From Streptomyces clavuligerus (GTDB taxonomy: Bacteria > Actinomycetota > Actinomycetes > Streptomycetales > Streptomycetaceae), in NCBI RefSeq assembly GCF_005519465.1, contig NZ_CP027858.1, positions 1,116,001 through 1,180,000 on the forward strand: a stretch of 64,000 nt of DNA. The letters are read 5' to 3'. The position numbers were made by a program, and so were the translations under genes. Positions 43,901 through 52,351 of the stretch are shown here, piece after piece. Each line of letters starts with the position of its first letter. The stretch's first letter is position 1. The notes below the pieces were generated by a model. It was not told the origin of the DNA. It searched no databases and was given only the letters and a program-made list of their open reading frames with translations.

Positions 43901-43916
43901 TACGATCCTCTGCGTG
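43901..43916 (+). promoter_or_regulatory. -10 box TACGAT immediately before the APC permease GTG (leaderless transcript)
   Basis: TACGAT at 43901-43906 ends 7 bp before the GTG at 43914, where transcription would be expected to start. No purine-rich ribosome site is present upstream of the GTG. Leaderless mRNAs are common in actinobacteria. Confidence 0.55.
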
Positions 43917-45965
43917 TCCAAACTGACCGACCTGCCCAAACGGATTCTGATCGGCAGGGCGCTGCGCAGTGACCGGCTGGGTGAAACGCTGCTTCCGAAG
44001 CGCATCGCCCTGCCCGTCTTCGCCTCCGACCCGCTGTCCTCTGTGGCGTACGCGCCCGGTGAAGTACTTCTGGTGCTCTCGATCGCGGGCGCGGCGGCAT
44101 ACCAGTACAGCCCGTGGATCGCCCTGGCCGTGGTGGTGCTGATGTTCACGGTGGTCGCCTCGTACCGCCAGAACGTGCACGCCTATCCGAGCGGTGGCGG
44201 CGACTACGAGGTCGCGAACACCAATCTGGGGCCGAAGGCGGGTCTCACCGTGGCCAGCGCCCTGCTCGTCGACTATGTACTGACCGTGGCCGTCTCGATC
44301 TCCTCCGGAGTCGAGAACCTGGGCTCCGCGGTGCCGTTCGTGGTCGAGAACAAGGTGCTGTGCGCGGTGGCGATCATTGTGCTGCTGACGCTGATGAATC
44401 TGCGCGGAGTCAGGGAATCGGGCAAGCTCTTCGCGATTCCGACCTATGTCTTTGTCGCGAGTGTCTTCGCCATGATCCTCTGGGGTGCCTACCAGGGACT
44501 GGTACTGGACACCACGATGAAGGCGCCGACCGCCGATTTCGACATCAAGGCGGAGGAGGCGGGGCTCGCGGGATTCGCGCTGGTCTTTCTGCTGCTGCGC
44601 GCCTTCTCCTCGGGATGTGCCGCGCTCACCGGTGTCGAGGCGATCAGCAATGGCGTTCCCGCGTTCCGCAAGCCGAAGTCGAAGAACGCGGCGAGCACGC
44701 TGGCGCTCATGGGGCTGCTCGCGGTGACGATGTTCTGCGGGATCATCGGACTGGCACTGGCCACCGATGTGAAGATGGCCGAGGACCCGGCGCACGAGCT
44801 GCTCAAGAACGGGGTCCCGGTCGGCGACGGCTATGTGCAGAACCCGGTGATCTCGCAGGTCGCCGCCGCCGTCTTCGGTGACGGCACCTTCTTCTTCGTG
44901 CTGCTGGCCGCGGCCACCGCGCTCGTGCTCTTTCTGGCCGCGAACACCGCGTACAACGGATTTCCGCTGCTCGGCTCGATACTGGCGCAGGACCGTTATC
45001 TGCCGCGCCAGCTCCACACCCGGGGCGACCGGCTCGCGTTCTCCAACGGCATTGTGGTGCTGTCGGGCGCCGCGGCGCTGCTGGTATGGGTCTACGGCGC
45101 GGATTCCACCAAACTGATCCAGCTCTACATCGTCGGTGTCTTCGTCTCCTTCACCCTGAGCCAGACCGGCATGGTGCGGCACTGGAACCGCCATCTGCGG
45201 ACCGAGAAGAATCCCGCCAAGCGGCGCCATATGATCCGTTCCCGCGCGATCAACGCGTTCGGCGCCTTCTTCACCGGACTGGTCCTGGTGGTCGTTCTCG
45301 CCACCAAGTTCACCCATGGGGCGTGGGTGGCCCTGCTGGGCATGGTGATCTTCTACGCGGTGATGAGCGCGATCCGCCGCCACTACGACCGGGTGGCCGA
45401 GGAGATCTCCGCCCCCGACGAGCCGAGCGACGACAGCGTCCGGCCCTCCCGGGTGCACGCGATCGTGCTGGTCTCCAAGGTCCACCGGCCGACCCTGCGG
45501 GCACTGGCGTACGCCAAGCTGATGCGGGTGGACAAGCTGGAGGCGCTCTCCATCAATGTCGACCCGTCGGAGACCAAGGCGCTGCGGGCGGAGTGGGAGC
45601 GGCGCGGGATCAATGTGCCGCTGAAGATCCTGGACTCGCCCTACCGGGAGATCACCCGGCCGGTGGTCGACTATGTGAAGGGGCTGCGCCGGGAGAGTCC
45701 GCGCGACGTGGTGAGCGTGGTGATCCCGGAGTACGTGGTGGGGCACTGGTACGAGCATCTGCTGCACAACCAGAGCGCGCTGCGGCTCAAGGGGCGGCTG
45801 CTGTTCACCCCCGGGGTGATGGTGACCTCCGTCCCCTATCAGCTCGTCTCCTCCGAGAAGGCCCGCAAGCGGGCCCGCAAGCGCCAGAACTGGGTGGCGC
45901 CGGGGTCGGTGCGGCGGGGTCTGGTGGACGAGCGTCCCCGGGACCGGGAGCCCGCCGGGGAGTGA
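43914..45965 (+). CDS. APC-superfamily permease (683 aa), probable potassium/amino acid transporter
   Basis: The GTG start at 43914 gives MSKLTDLPKRILIGRALRSD; the longer frame back to 43806 crosses the promoter. APC fold: PVFASDPLSSVAYAPGEVLLVLSIAG (unwound helix 1), about twelve helices including VASALLVDYVLTVAVSISSGVENL, FLLLRAFSSGCAALTGVEAISNGVP and HGAWVALLGMVIFYAVMSAI, then a soluble C-terminal domain (about 505-683) with HAIVLVSKVHRPTLRALAYAKLM like the USP-type tails of KUP/APC potassium carriers. Diverging TrkA-like genes and the KdpDE genes nearby favour K+ transport; amino acid transport remains possible. Confidence 0.87.
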   Translation: MSKLTDLPKRILIGRALRSDRLGETLLPKRIALPVFASDPLSSVAYAPGEVLLVLSIAGAAAYQYSPWIALAVVVLMFTVVASYRQNVHAYPSGGGDYEVANTNLGPKAGLTVASALLVDYVLTVAVSISSGVENLGSAVPFVVENKVLCAVAIIVLLTLMNLRGVRESGKLFAIPTYVFVASVFAMILWGAYQGLVLDTTMKAPTADFDIKAEEAGLAGFALVFLLLRAFSSGCAALTGVEAISNGVPAFRKPKSKNAASTLALMGLLAVTMFCGIIGLALATDVKMAEDPAHELLKNGVPVGDGYVQNPVISQVAAAVFGDGTFFFVLLAAATALVLFLAANTAYNGFPLLGSILAQDRYLPRQLHTRGDRLAFSNGIVVLSGAAALLVWVYGADSTKLIQLYIVGVFVSFTLSQTGMVRHWNRHLRTEKNPAKRRHMIRSRAINAFGAFFTGLVLVVVLATKFTHGAWVALLGMVIFYAVMSAIRRHYDRVAEEISAPDEPSDDSVRPSRVHAIVLVSKVHRPTLRALAYAKLMRVDKLEALSINVDPSETKALRAEWERRGINVPLKILDSPYREITRPVVDYVKGLRRESPRDVVSVVIPEYVVGHWYEHLLHNQSALRLKGRLLFTPGVMVTSVPYQLVSSEKARKRARKRQNWVAPGSVRRGLVDERPRDREPAGE

Positions 45966-46124
45966 GGGCCGGGTCCCGCCCCGCCCGGAAGCAGCCCGGG
46001 TCCCGCCCCGCCAGGGGCCGGAGCCGCCGGGGAGTGGGGGCCCGGCGGGGAACGTAGACTGGTGGGCTGATCCCCTTGCTGGTCCCAGCAGCGGCCCCAC
46101 CCCGACGTACGGAGTCACCCCACC

Positions 46125-47471
46125 ATGCAGAACGCGTCCGCTTCCGCCCCGGTCTCCCTGATCGGGCAGGAGTACGAGGTGACGGTGGGCCCCGTCGCCC
46201 ACGGCGGGCACTGCATCGCCCGGACCGAGGAGGGCCGGGTGCTCTTCGTCCGGCACACCCTGCCCGGGGAGCGGGTGATCGCCCGGATCACCGAGGGCGA
46301 CGACGACTCCCGTTTCCTGCGGGCCGACGCGGTGCGGATCGTCGAGGCCGCGAAGGACCGGATCGAGGCCCCCTGCCCCTTCTCCGGCCCCGGCCGGTGC
46401 GGCGGCTGCGACTGGCAGCATGTGAAGCCGGGCGTCCAGCGCCGTTTCAAGGGCGAGGTGATCGCCGAGCAGCTCCGGCGGCTGGCCGGGCTCACCCCCG
46501 AGGAGGCCGGGTGGGACGGGACCGTCGTCCCCGCCCCCGGGGACAAGCTGCCCGCCGGTGAGGTGCCCGCGTGGCGCACCCGGGTGCAGTACGCGATCGA
46601 CGCGGAGGGCCGCGCGGGGCTGCGCAAGCACCGTTCGCACGAGGTGGAGCCCGTCGACCACTGCATGATCGCGGCGCCCGGCGTCAGCGAGCTGGGCGTC
46701 GAGCGGCGGACCTGGCCGCAGCTCGCGAGCGTCGAGGCGATCGCGGCCACCGGCTCCGGCGACCGCCAGGTCGTCCTCACCCCCGTTCCCGGCGGCCGGC
46801 TCCCCCTGGTCGAGCTGGACAAGCCGGTCTCGGTCCTCCGCGTCGACGAGCGCGACGACTCGGTGCACCGCGTCCACGGCCGCGGCTTCGTCCGGGAGCG
46901 CGCGGACGGCCGTACCTACCGCGTCGGCGCAGGCGGCTTCTGGCAGGTCCACCCGCAGGCCGCGGACACCCTGGTGAAGGCTGTGATGCAGGGCCTGATG
47001 CCCCGCAAGGGCGAGACCGCCCTCGACCTCTACTGCGGCGTCGGCCTCTTCGCGGGCGCCATCGCCGAACGCGTCGGCGACGAGGGCGCCGTCCTCGGCA
47101 TCGAGTCCTCCAAGCGCGCCGTCGAGGACGCCCGCCACAACCTCCGCGACCTGGAGCGCGTCCGCATCGAACAGGGCAAGGTCGAACAGGTGCTCCCCCG
47201 CACCCGGATCACCTCCACCGACCTGATCGTCCTCGACCCCCCGCGCGCCGGCGCCGGCAAGCGCACCGTCACCCACCTCGCCTCCCTCGCCGCCCGCCGC
47301 ATCGCCTACGTCGCCTGCGACCCCGCCGCCCTCGCCCGCGACCTGGGCTACTTCCGCGAGGCGGGATACCGGCCGCGGACGCTGCGGGCGTTCGACCTCT
47401 TCCCGATGACGCACCACGTGGAGTGCGTGGCGATCCTGGAGCCGGTGAAGCCGGAGAAGACGGACGCCTGA
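46125..47471 (+). CDS. TRAM-domain class I SAM RNA methyltransferase (TrmA/RlmC/RlmD family)
   Basis: 448 residues, ATG at 46125. N-terminal TRAM domain (YEVTVGPVAHGGHCIARTEEGRVLFV). Cysteines CPFSGPGRCGGCDWQHV match the [4Fe-4S] ligand set of RlmCD-type enzymes. The Rossmann part has LDLYCGVGLFAGAIAERVG, GIESSKRAVEDARHN, VLDPPRAGAGKR and the catalytic-Cys motif YVACDPAALARDLGY. It makes 5-methyluridine in rRNA or tRNA. A possible promoter -10 TAGACT lies at 46055-46060. Which uridine is modified cannot be told. Confidence 0.92.
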   Translation: MQNASASAPVSLIGQEYEVTVGPVAHGGHCIARTEEGRVLFVRHTLPGERVIARITEGDDDSRFLRADAVRIVEAAKDRIEAPCPFSGPGRCGGCDWQHVKPGVQRRFKGEVIAEQLRRLAGLTPEEAGWDGTVVPAPGDKLPAGEVPAWRTRVQYAIDAEGRAGLRKHRSHEVEPVDHCMIAAPGVSELGVERRTWPQLASVEAIAATGSGDRQVVLTPVPGGRLPLVELDKPVSVLRVDERDDSVHRVHGRGFVRERADGRTYRVGAGGFWQVHPQAADTLVKAVMQGLMPRKGETALDLYCGVGLFAGAIAERVGDEGAVLGIESSKRAVEDARHNLRDLERVRIEQGKVEQVLPRTRITSTDLIVLDPPRAGAGKRTVTHLASLAARRIAYVACDPAALARDLGYFREAGYRPRTLRAFDLFPMTHHVECVAILEPVKPEKTDA

Positions 47472-47499
47472 CCGGTACCGCCACAGGCCCGGCCCGTGC

Positions 47500-47716
47500 T
47501 CAGCCGGCCGCCCCGGTACGGGCGGGCCGGCCCGGGGTGGTGCCCACGATCCGCTTGACGTGGCGGGCGAGGTGCGACCGGTCGTCGAGGCCCGCGGAGG
47601 TCGCTGCCTCTGGCGGCGGCTGTCCGTCGGGGAGCAGGGCGGCGGGCCGGGCCGACGCGGCGGGATGTCACGTGCTGGTGGGGTGCGGCGCTGAAGGCGC
47701 GGACGAGGTGTGCCGG
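47500..47716 (-). pseudogene. Frameshifted, truncated AraC-family regulator remnant
   Basis: Reverse-strand sequence from about 47713 reads HLVRAFSAAPHQHVTSRRVG then PARR, the first helix-turn-helix of an AraC C-terminal domain. Near 47640 the match shifts frame and continues LLPDGQPPPEAATSAGLDDR, SHLARHVKRIVGTTPGR and a TGA at 47500-47502, the second AraC helix-turn-helix. About 10 residues normally found between the helices are disturbed and the whole N-terminal ligand domain is absent. The remnant lies exactly where the conserved core ends and the accessory operon begins. No ribosome site or start is credible. Confidence 0.75.
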
Positions 47717-47760
47717 GTGGGCGTGGAGGAGACGGGCGCCCCCGCGCGGCGGCCGGTGCC

Positions 47761-49326
47761 CTACCGCCGCGGAGTGATGAAGGTACCGTTCACGACGTAT
47801 CCGTCCAGCCCGTGGAGTTCGCCGTACGCCATCAGTTCGCTGCTGCGGTTGATGAATCCGCGTCCCGAATAATTGAGCGAGGTATTGCAGAGGACGCTGA
47901 ATCCGGTCAGTTCACCGAAGGCGGTCAGCAGCTTGGCCATGTCCGGGTTCGCCTTCGGGTCGACGGTCTGGGTGCGGGCCGTTCCGTCGATGTGTGTCAC
48001 CGCTCGCAGTTCGCTCGTCCCGACCTGGCTGAAGTAGAGCATGTAGGGATCGGGGACCCCGCCGCCGAACCAGCGGCCCGCGTCCTGTTCCAGGCAGATC
48101 GGGGCGATGGGGCGGTAGCTCTCGCGTTGCTTGATCTTGTTGAGCCTGACGGTTGTCTCCACGGTGAAGGGGGCGGCCAGGATCGAACGGTTGCCGAGTG
48201 CGCGGGGGCCGACCTCCCAGCGGCCCTGTGCCCAGCCGATGATGTTTCCGTCGCGGAGATAGCGGGCGACCTCGTCGTAGCGCACCGGGCGGATGTCGTA
48301 GCGCTGCGGGTCGAACTCCATGTCCTCGACGAATTCGCCGCCCGCGTAGACGTCCCAGTCCAGATCGGCCGAGCCGGTGTAGAAGTGCTGGGCGTCGATG
48401 GCGGTCCCGATCGCGGAGCCGCTGTCGTTGGGGCACGGCGGGACGAAGACCGCGGGGAAGAGCCCGCACTCGCGCCAGCGGCGGTTCCACTCGCAGTTGA
48501 GGCCGCAGCCGCCGGAGATGAGCAGCGGGAGGCCCTCCGTCAGATGCTCCCGGGCGTAGGAGTGGAACCGTTCGAAGATGGCGTCCGACAGGCGGGCGGC
48601 GAGGCTCTTGTACGCGGATGACTCCACGCCGATGTTGTAGAAGGGGGAGTCGGTCATCCGGTCCTTCAGGCTGCCGGTGATGACCTCCTTCTGACCGAGG
48701 ATGATGTCGATGGCCTCCTGTTCCACCGGAGTCGCCGGCCGGTCCTCGGCGAATCCGGCCAGGGCCATCTGCTTGCCCGCGTCCTGGAAGCGGACGAATT
48801 CCTGTTGCGCGCTGAACTTCGGGTCCGCGAGCGCGAAGCCGTAGGAGTACTTGTTGCCCGGGTAGTTGAGCACCTCTTTGAGATGGGTCACCCTGCCGTG
48901 CTCGTCGATGCGGTAGAACGAGCCGATGTTCCCCTCCCACACCAGGCTGTAGAAGGGCTGGTCGCGGCGGAGCGCCGACATCCCGTAGGAGGTCATGATG
49001 TGGGATCGCTCATGGGTGGAGGAGAAGGCGCGCACGGCCTTCCCGAAGAACCGGCCCGCCTCGTCCGATATCGCGGACTCGCCCACTCCGTAGTACCCGG
49101 CGCGCGAGGGCTGGTCGGTGGCCTGGGTCCCTTTGATCCAGCCGCTCATGGCGACGACGTCCGGCTGTTTTCCGAGCCGGTCCGCCGCCACGGCGAACAC
49201 CTCGGCGGTCAGGCCGCTGTAGCGGAGGAACGAGTCCTTCTCGGCCTCCAGGGAGAAGAGCAGCTTGCCGTCCTCGACGGCCGCGATCGCCCCGTCATGG
49301 CCTTCCTTGAGGGAAAGAATCAGCAT
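47761..49326 (-). CDS. O-carbamoyltransferase, NodU/CmcH family (521 aa)
   Basis: ATG at 49326 (MLILSLKEGHDGAIAAVEDG); upstream frame is Pro-rich shadow. Kae1-like N-terminal domain with the metal histidines His105 and His109 in STHERSHIM, LLISGGCGLNCEWNRRW, and the YrdC-like/C-terminal signature GRWEVGPRALGNRSILA. These enzymes use ATP and carbamoyl phosphate to form carbamoyl-AMP and transfer the group to a hydroxyl. Length and N-terminus (GHDGA, SLEAEKDSF) look closest to CmcH of cephamycin synthesis, but no beta-lactam genes are present. Last gene of the accessory minus operon; the acceptor is probably the amino sugar or cyclitol made by the upstream enzymes. Confidence 0.88.
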   Translation of the reverse strand: MLILSLKEGHDGAIAAVEDGKLLFSLEAEKDSFLRYSGLTAEVFAVAADRLGKQPDVVAMSGWIKGTQATDQPSRAGYYGVGESAISDEAGRFFGKAVRAFSSTHERSHIMTSYGMSALRRDQPFYSLVWEGNIGSFYRIDEHGRVTHLKEVLNYPGNKYSYGFALADPKFSAQQEFVRFQDAGKQMALAGFAEDRPATPVEQEAIDIILGQKEVITGSLKDRMTDSPFYNIGVESSAYKSLAARLSDAIFERFHSYAREHLTEGLPLLISGGCGLNCEWNRRWRECGLFPAVFVPPCPNDSGSAIGTAIDAQHFYTGSADLDWDVYAGGEFVEDMEFDPQRYDIRPVRYDEVARYLRDGNIIGWAQGRWEVGPRALGNRSILAAPFTVETTVRLNKIKQRESYRPIAPICLEQDAGRWFGGGVPDPYMLYFSQVGTSELRAVTHIDGTARTQTVDPKANPDMAKLLTAFGELTGFSVLCNTSLNYSGRGFINRSSELMAYGELHGLDGYVVNGTFITPRR

Positions 49327-49378
49327 GGTGGTCCGTTTCTCTGGGGGTTTCCGACCCGCGGACGGATGGACGCCGGAG

Positions 49379-50209
49379 TCAGACGGGGTCGGGGGCGGGG
49401 TCCGGGTCGAGGGCGGCGCCGGACGGGGCGGAGAGGGCTTCCACGGCGAGCCGGTGCAACCGCGGGTTGGCGCAGAGGGCGCCGGTGCCGCCCTGGGGCG
49501 AGGCGCCCAGGAGGTCGGTACAGACACCCCCGGCCTCCTCCACGAGGATCTGCACCGCGGTGATGTCCCAGGGGTTCACGACCGGTTCGGCCGCGATGTC
49601 GAGCGTTCCCTCGGCGACCATGCAGTGCTGGAGGAAGTCCCCGAAGGCGCGGTCCTCCCAGCACGCTTCGGCCAGGCGCAGATACGCCTCCCGTGAGTGG
49701 AAGACGTCCCAGGTGCGGGTACTGGTGGTGGACAGATAGGCATGGGCGAGGCGGGTGGTGCCGGAGACCCGCAGGGGCACGGGGTCGCGGTCGGGCGACC
49801 CGCGCCGCAGCCAGGCGCCCCGTTCGGCCGCCGCCCACCAGCGGCTGTGCAGGGCGGGGGCGCTGATCACACCGACGGTGGGACGGCCGCCCTCCAGCAG
49901 GGCGATCAGGGTGGCCCAGACCGGTACCCCGCGCAGAAAGTTCTTGGTGCCGTCGATGGGGTCGACCATCCAGGTGCGCCCGGCCGTGGCGGAGCCGCCG
50001 GTCTCCTCCCCGGCGAAGGCGTCGTCCGGGCGGGCTGATCCCAGTGCCTCGCGTACGGCCGCTTCGACGGCGGTGTCCGCGTCGGTCACGGGCGTACGGT
50101 CCGGCTTCTCCTCGACGCGCAGATCGCGGGCGCGGAAGCGGCGGCTGGTGATGCCGTCGGCGATATCGGCGAGTCGCAGGGCCAGTTCGAGATCGGACTG
50201 TTGTGACAT
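49379..50209 (-). CDS. Inositol monophosphatase/HisN-type phosphatase (276 aa)
   Basis: ATG at 50209 (MSQQSDLELALRLADI). Metal residues appear in FAGEETGG (Glu68-69), WMVDPIDGTKNFLRG (Asp83, Asp86) and NPWDITAVQILVEEAGG. The PIDGTKNFLRGVPVWATLIAL stretch is closest to actinobacterial histidinol-phosphate phosphatases (HisN). Its place between a methyltransferase and a carbamoyltransferase, downstream of an oxidoreductase/aminotransferase pair, implies dephosphorylation of an aminosugar- or aminocyclitol-phosphate instead of a histidine role, the job that NtdB or RifM perform in kanosamine-type routes. Inference by context. Confidence 0.85.
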   Translation of the reverse strand: MSQQSDLELALRLADIADGITSRRFRARDLRVEEKPDRTPVTDADTAVEAAVREALGSARPDDAFAGEETGGSATAGRTWMVDPIDGTKNFLRGVPVWATLIALLEGGRPTVGVISAPALHSRWWAAAERGAWLRRGSPDRDPVPLRVSGTTRLAHAYLSTTSTRTWDVFHSREAYLRLAEACWEDRAFGDFLQHCMVAEGTLDIAAEPVVNPWDITAVQILVEEAGGVCTDLLGASPQGGTGALCANPRLHRLAVEALSAPSGAALDPDPAPDPV

Positions 50210-50292
50210 GGGGCGCCTCACTGCACACAGGGTGGGTTCGGGGGTGGGGGCGGGGCCCCGGCGGTCCGGGCGGAGCGCCGGGGGCCGCCGGA

Positions 50293-51012
50293 TCACTTCG
50301 GGTGCAGTTCGAGCATGTAGTACTCCATGACACGTACTTCCTCGATCCGGCGTACGCTGCGCAGCAGTTCGACCCGCAGGCCCGTTTGCTCGGCGACGGC
50401 GTCGAGGCGTTCGCGGTCCCCGAGGTCGGCCGTGCCCAGCAGCAGTCTGCCGCCGTCGGCCAGATGCTCATGGGCTCCGGCGAGATACCGGGCCTGGCCC
50501 CGGTAGCCCGGGTCGAAGACGGCGGTGTGCAGATCGGTGGAGAGCGCGTAGCCGTCCTCCACATAGGTCCAGGGCACGTTCCAGAAGATCGTGTCGAAGC
50601 GGTCCGTGGGCGCAAGCGCCGTGTACATGTCGCTGTGGAGGGCGCGTACCCGGTCGCTCACACCGTGCCGCTCGGCGTTGGCGACCGTGTTGGCAATGGC
50701 CTTCTCGTTGATGTCGAGCGCGGTGACGGAGGTGCAGCCGCTGAGCGCGGCCGTCACGGCGATGACGCCCGTACCGCAGCCGACCTCCAGGAACGAGCCG
50801 CCCTCGGGGTAGGGCACCATCGAGGCCAGCACCTCGGTGGCGGCGCTCAGGGTGCTGGGCCAGACACCCCGGTGCAGGCTCCACTCCCGTCCCAGCAGGG
50901 TGAAGGAGTCCGGCAGGTCGTCACCGACGAGGGCGTGCCGGAGGGTCCGGGCCACGGTCTCGGGGTCTTCCTTGAACGTCATGGTCACGTCCTCTTCGGT
51001 GGGGTCGGTCAT
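50293..51012 (-). CDS. SAM-dependent methyltransferase, PrmC/HemK-like fold (239 aa)
   Basis: ATG at 51012 overlaps the aminotransferase TGA by 3 bp (ATGA). SAM site FLEVGCGTGVIAVTAAL (74-90), acidic ALDINEKAIAN (98-108), and NVPW (145-148) in the place of the NPPY/NPPF motif of N-methyltransferases. The Asn-Val-Pro-Trp motif suggests methylation of a nitrogen or planar amide rather than a hydroxyl, so the amine installed by the neighbouring aminotransferase is an attractive target. The substrate is unverified. Confidence 0.82.
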   Translation of the reverse strand: MTDPTEEDVTMTFKEDPETVARTLRHALVGDDLPDSFTLLGREWSLHRGVWPSTLSAATEVLASMVPYPEGGSFLEVGCGTGVIAVTAALSGCTSVTALDINEKAIANTVANAERHGVSDRVRALHSDMYTALAPTDRFDTIFWNVPWTYVEDGYALSTDLHTAVFDPGYRGQARYLAGAHEHLADGGRLLLGTADLGDRERLDAVAEQTGLRVELLRSVRRIEEVRVMEYYMLELHPK

Positions 51013-52316
51013 CGGGACGGGTCAAACGGGTGGGACGGGTCGGCCGCGTACCGCGCGAGCGCTCCGCGGTGACGGCCGATCTTGCGGAAGGCTTCGGCGT
51101 ACTGGTCGATGAGTGTTCTGTCCCCGGGCCAGTCGGTGAAGGTGGGCAGGGACAGCGCGTGCCGTTCGACGTGCTCGGCGTGCGATCCGGCCTGGGGCGC
51201 GACGCCTTTCTTCGGTGTTCCGGGGAAGAGGGGGTTCTCCGGGCGGGCGTAGAGCGGCAGGGTCGACAGCCGGGGGCCGGAGGGGGCGCCCACCTCCATG
51301 CCTTCGGCGCGCAGTGCCTCGATGAGCACGGAGCGCGGGACGCCGCCCAGCGCCTCGGGCCGGTAGAGCGGTTTGTAGCCGTACCAGGCGCCCATGTCGA
51401 CGTGGTCGGCGATGTGCACCGGCTCCAGATAGTCCACGTCGGCGAGGTGTTCGCCGAGGTGGCGCAGACAGCGGTGCCGGGCCTCCTTGCGGGCCGGGAA
51501 CGCCGCGAGCGCGTGCCGGGCGACGATGGCGTTGAACGGGGACATGCGCAGCTTGAGCCCGAAGCCGGTGACCCAGTGGGCCCGCAGGTCCTCGTCGAGG
51601 ACGCTGTCCCGGGAGCGGTCCCGGTAGTGCCCAAGGAGTGTGGCGCGGTCGTGGACCTGGGGGTCGCTGGTGACGAGGATGCCGCCCTCCCCCGCGTAGA
51701 CGGCCTTGTTGGCCTGGAGGGAGAAGACCGCGGCGTCGCCGAAGGTGCCGACGGGCCTGCCCTTGTACCGGCTGCCATGGGCGTGGGAGCAGTCCTCCAG
51801 GACGCGCAGCCCGTGCCGCTCGGCGATCCGCAGGATCTCGTCCATGTCGCAGGGGTGGCCCCACTGGTGGACGACGGTGACGACCTTGGTGTGCTCGGTG
51901 ATCGCGGCTTGGAGCGCCTTGGGGTCCAGGCCGCGGGTGTCGGGGTCGATGTCGGCGAGGACCACATCGCCGCGGAGCGCGAAGACGGGGCTCAGCGCCG
52001 CGTGGTAGGTGAGCGCCGGTCCCACGACGTCCACGCCGTCCCGCACCCCGAGGGCGAAGTAGGCGGCGAGGAGGGCGCTGGTGCCGGAGTTGAAGGTGAC
52101 CGCGAAGCGGGCTCCGCCGTCGAGGAAGGCGAGGAAGTCGGCCTCAAGCCGGCCGATGGGACCGCTGTTGCCCTTGATGGAGATGTCGGTGTTCCGCTGC
52201 TCGGCCAGTTCGGACAGCTCCGCCCGGTCGGCGGGGGGCGGCCAGACCTCGTGTGGCAGGGGCTGTTCGATGGCGGGTGCTCCTCCGAGGAGGGCGAGGC
52301 GTTCGGCGGTGGTCAT
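51009..52316 (-). CDS. DegT/DnrJ/EryC1 PLP-dependent aminotransferase (435 aa)
   Basis: ATG at 52316 behind GGAAGGA. Motifs: FNSGTSALLAAYFALG (PLP phosphate), VLADIDPDTRGLDP, Asp175 in LEDCSHAHGSRYKGR and Schiff-base Lys204 in FSLQANKAVYAGEGG. Family members aminate keto-sugars, keto-cyclitols and, in AHBA synthases, an aminoshikimate intermediate. The N-terminal lead (ALLGGAPAIEQPLP) is of the type seen in AHBA-synthase and StsC-like branches. Encoded directly after a Gfo/Idh oxidoreductase, it most likely aminates the ketone that enzyme makes (NtdC-NtdA or RifL-RifK logic). Sugar versus cyclitol is undecided. Confidence 0.88.
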   Translation of the reverse strand: MTTAERLALLGGAPAIEQPLPHEVWPPPADRAELSELAEQRNTDISIKGNSGPIGRLEADFLAFLDGGARFAVTFNSGTSALLAAYFALGVRDGVDVVGPALTYHAALSPVFALRGDVVLADIDPDTRGLDPKALQAAITEHTKVVTVVHQWGHPCDMDEILRIAERHGLRVLEDCSHAHGSRYKGRPVGTFGDAAVFSLQANKAVYAGEGGILVTSDPQVHDRATLLGHYRDRSRDSVLDEDLRAHWVTGFGLKLRMSPFNAIVARHALAAFPARKEARHRCLRHLGEHLADVDYLEPVHIADHVDMGAWYGYKPLYRPEALGGVPRSVLIEALRAEGMEVGAPSGPRLSTLPLYARPENPLFPGTPKKGVAPQAGSHAEHVERHALSLPTFTDWPGDRTLIDQYAEAFRKIGRHRGALARYAADPSHPFDPSR

Positions 52317-52351
52317 GTGTCCTTCCGGTATGGGGCGGTGGGGCCGCGGGG

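Noticed and set aside
47761..49326. Cephamycin cluster indicated by the CmcH-like carbamoyltransferase
   Set aside because: No beta-lactam genes (pcbAB, pcbC, cefD/E/F) are in the window; neighbours point to an amino sugar or cyclitol.
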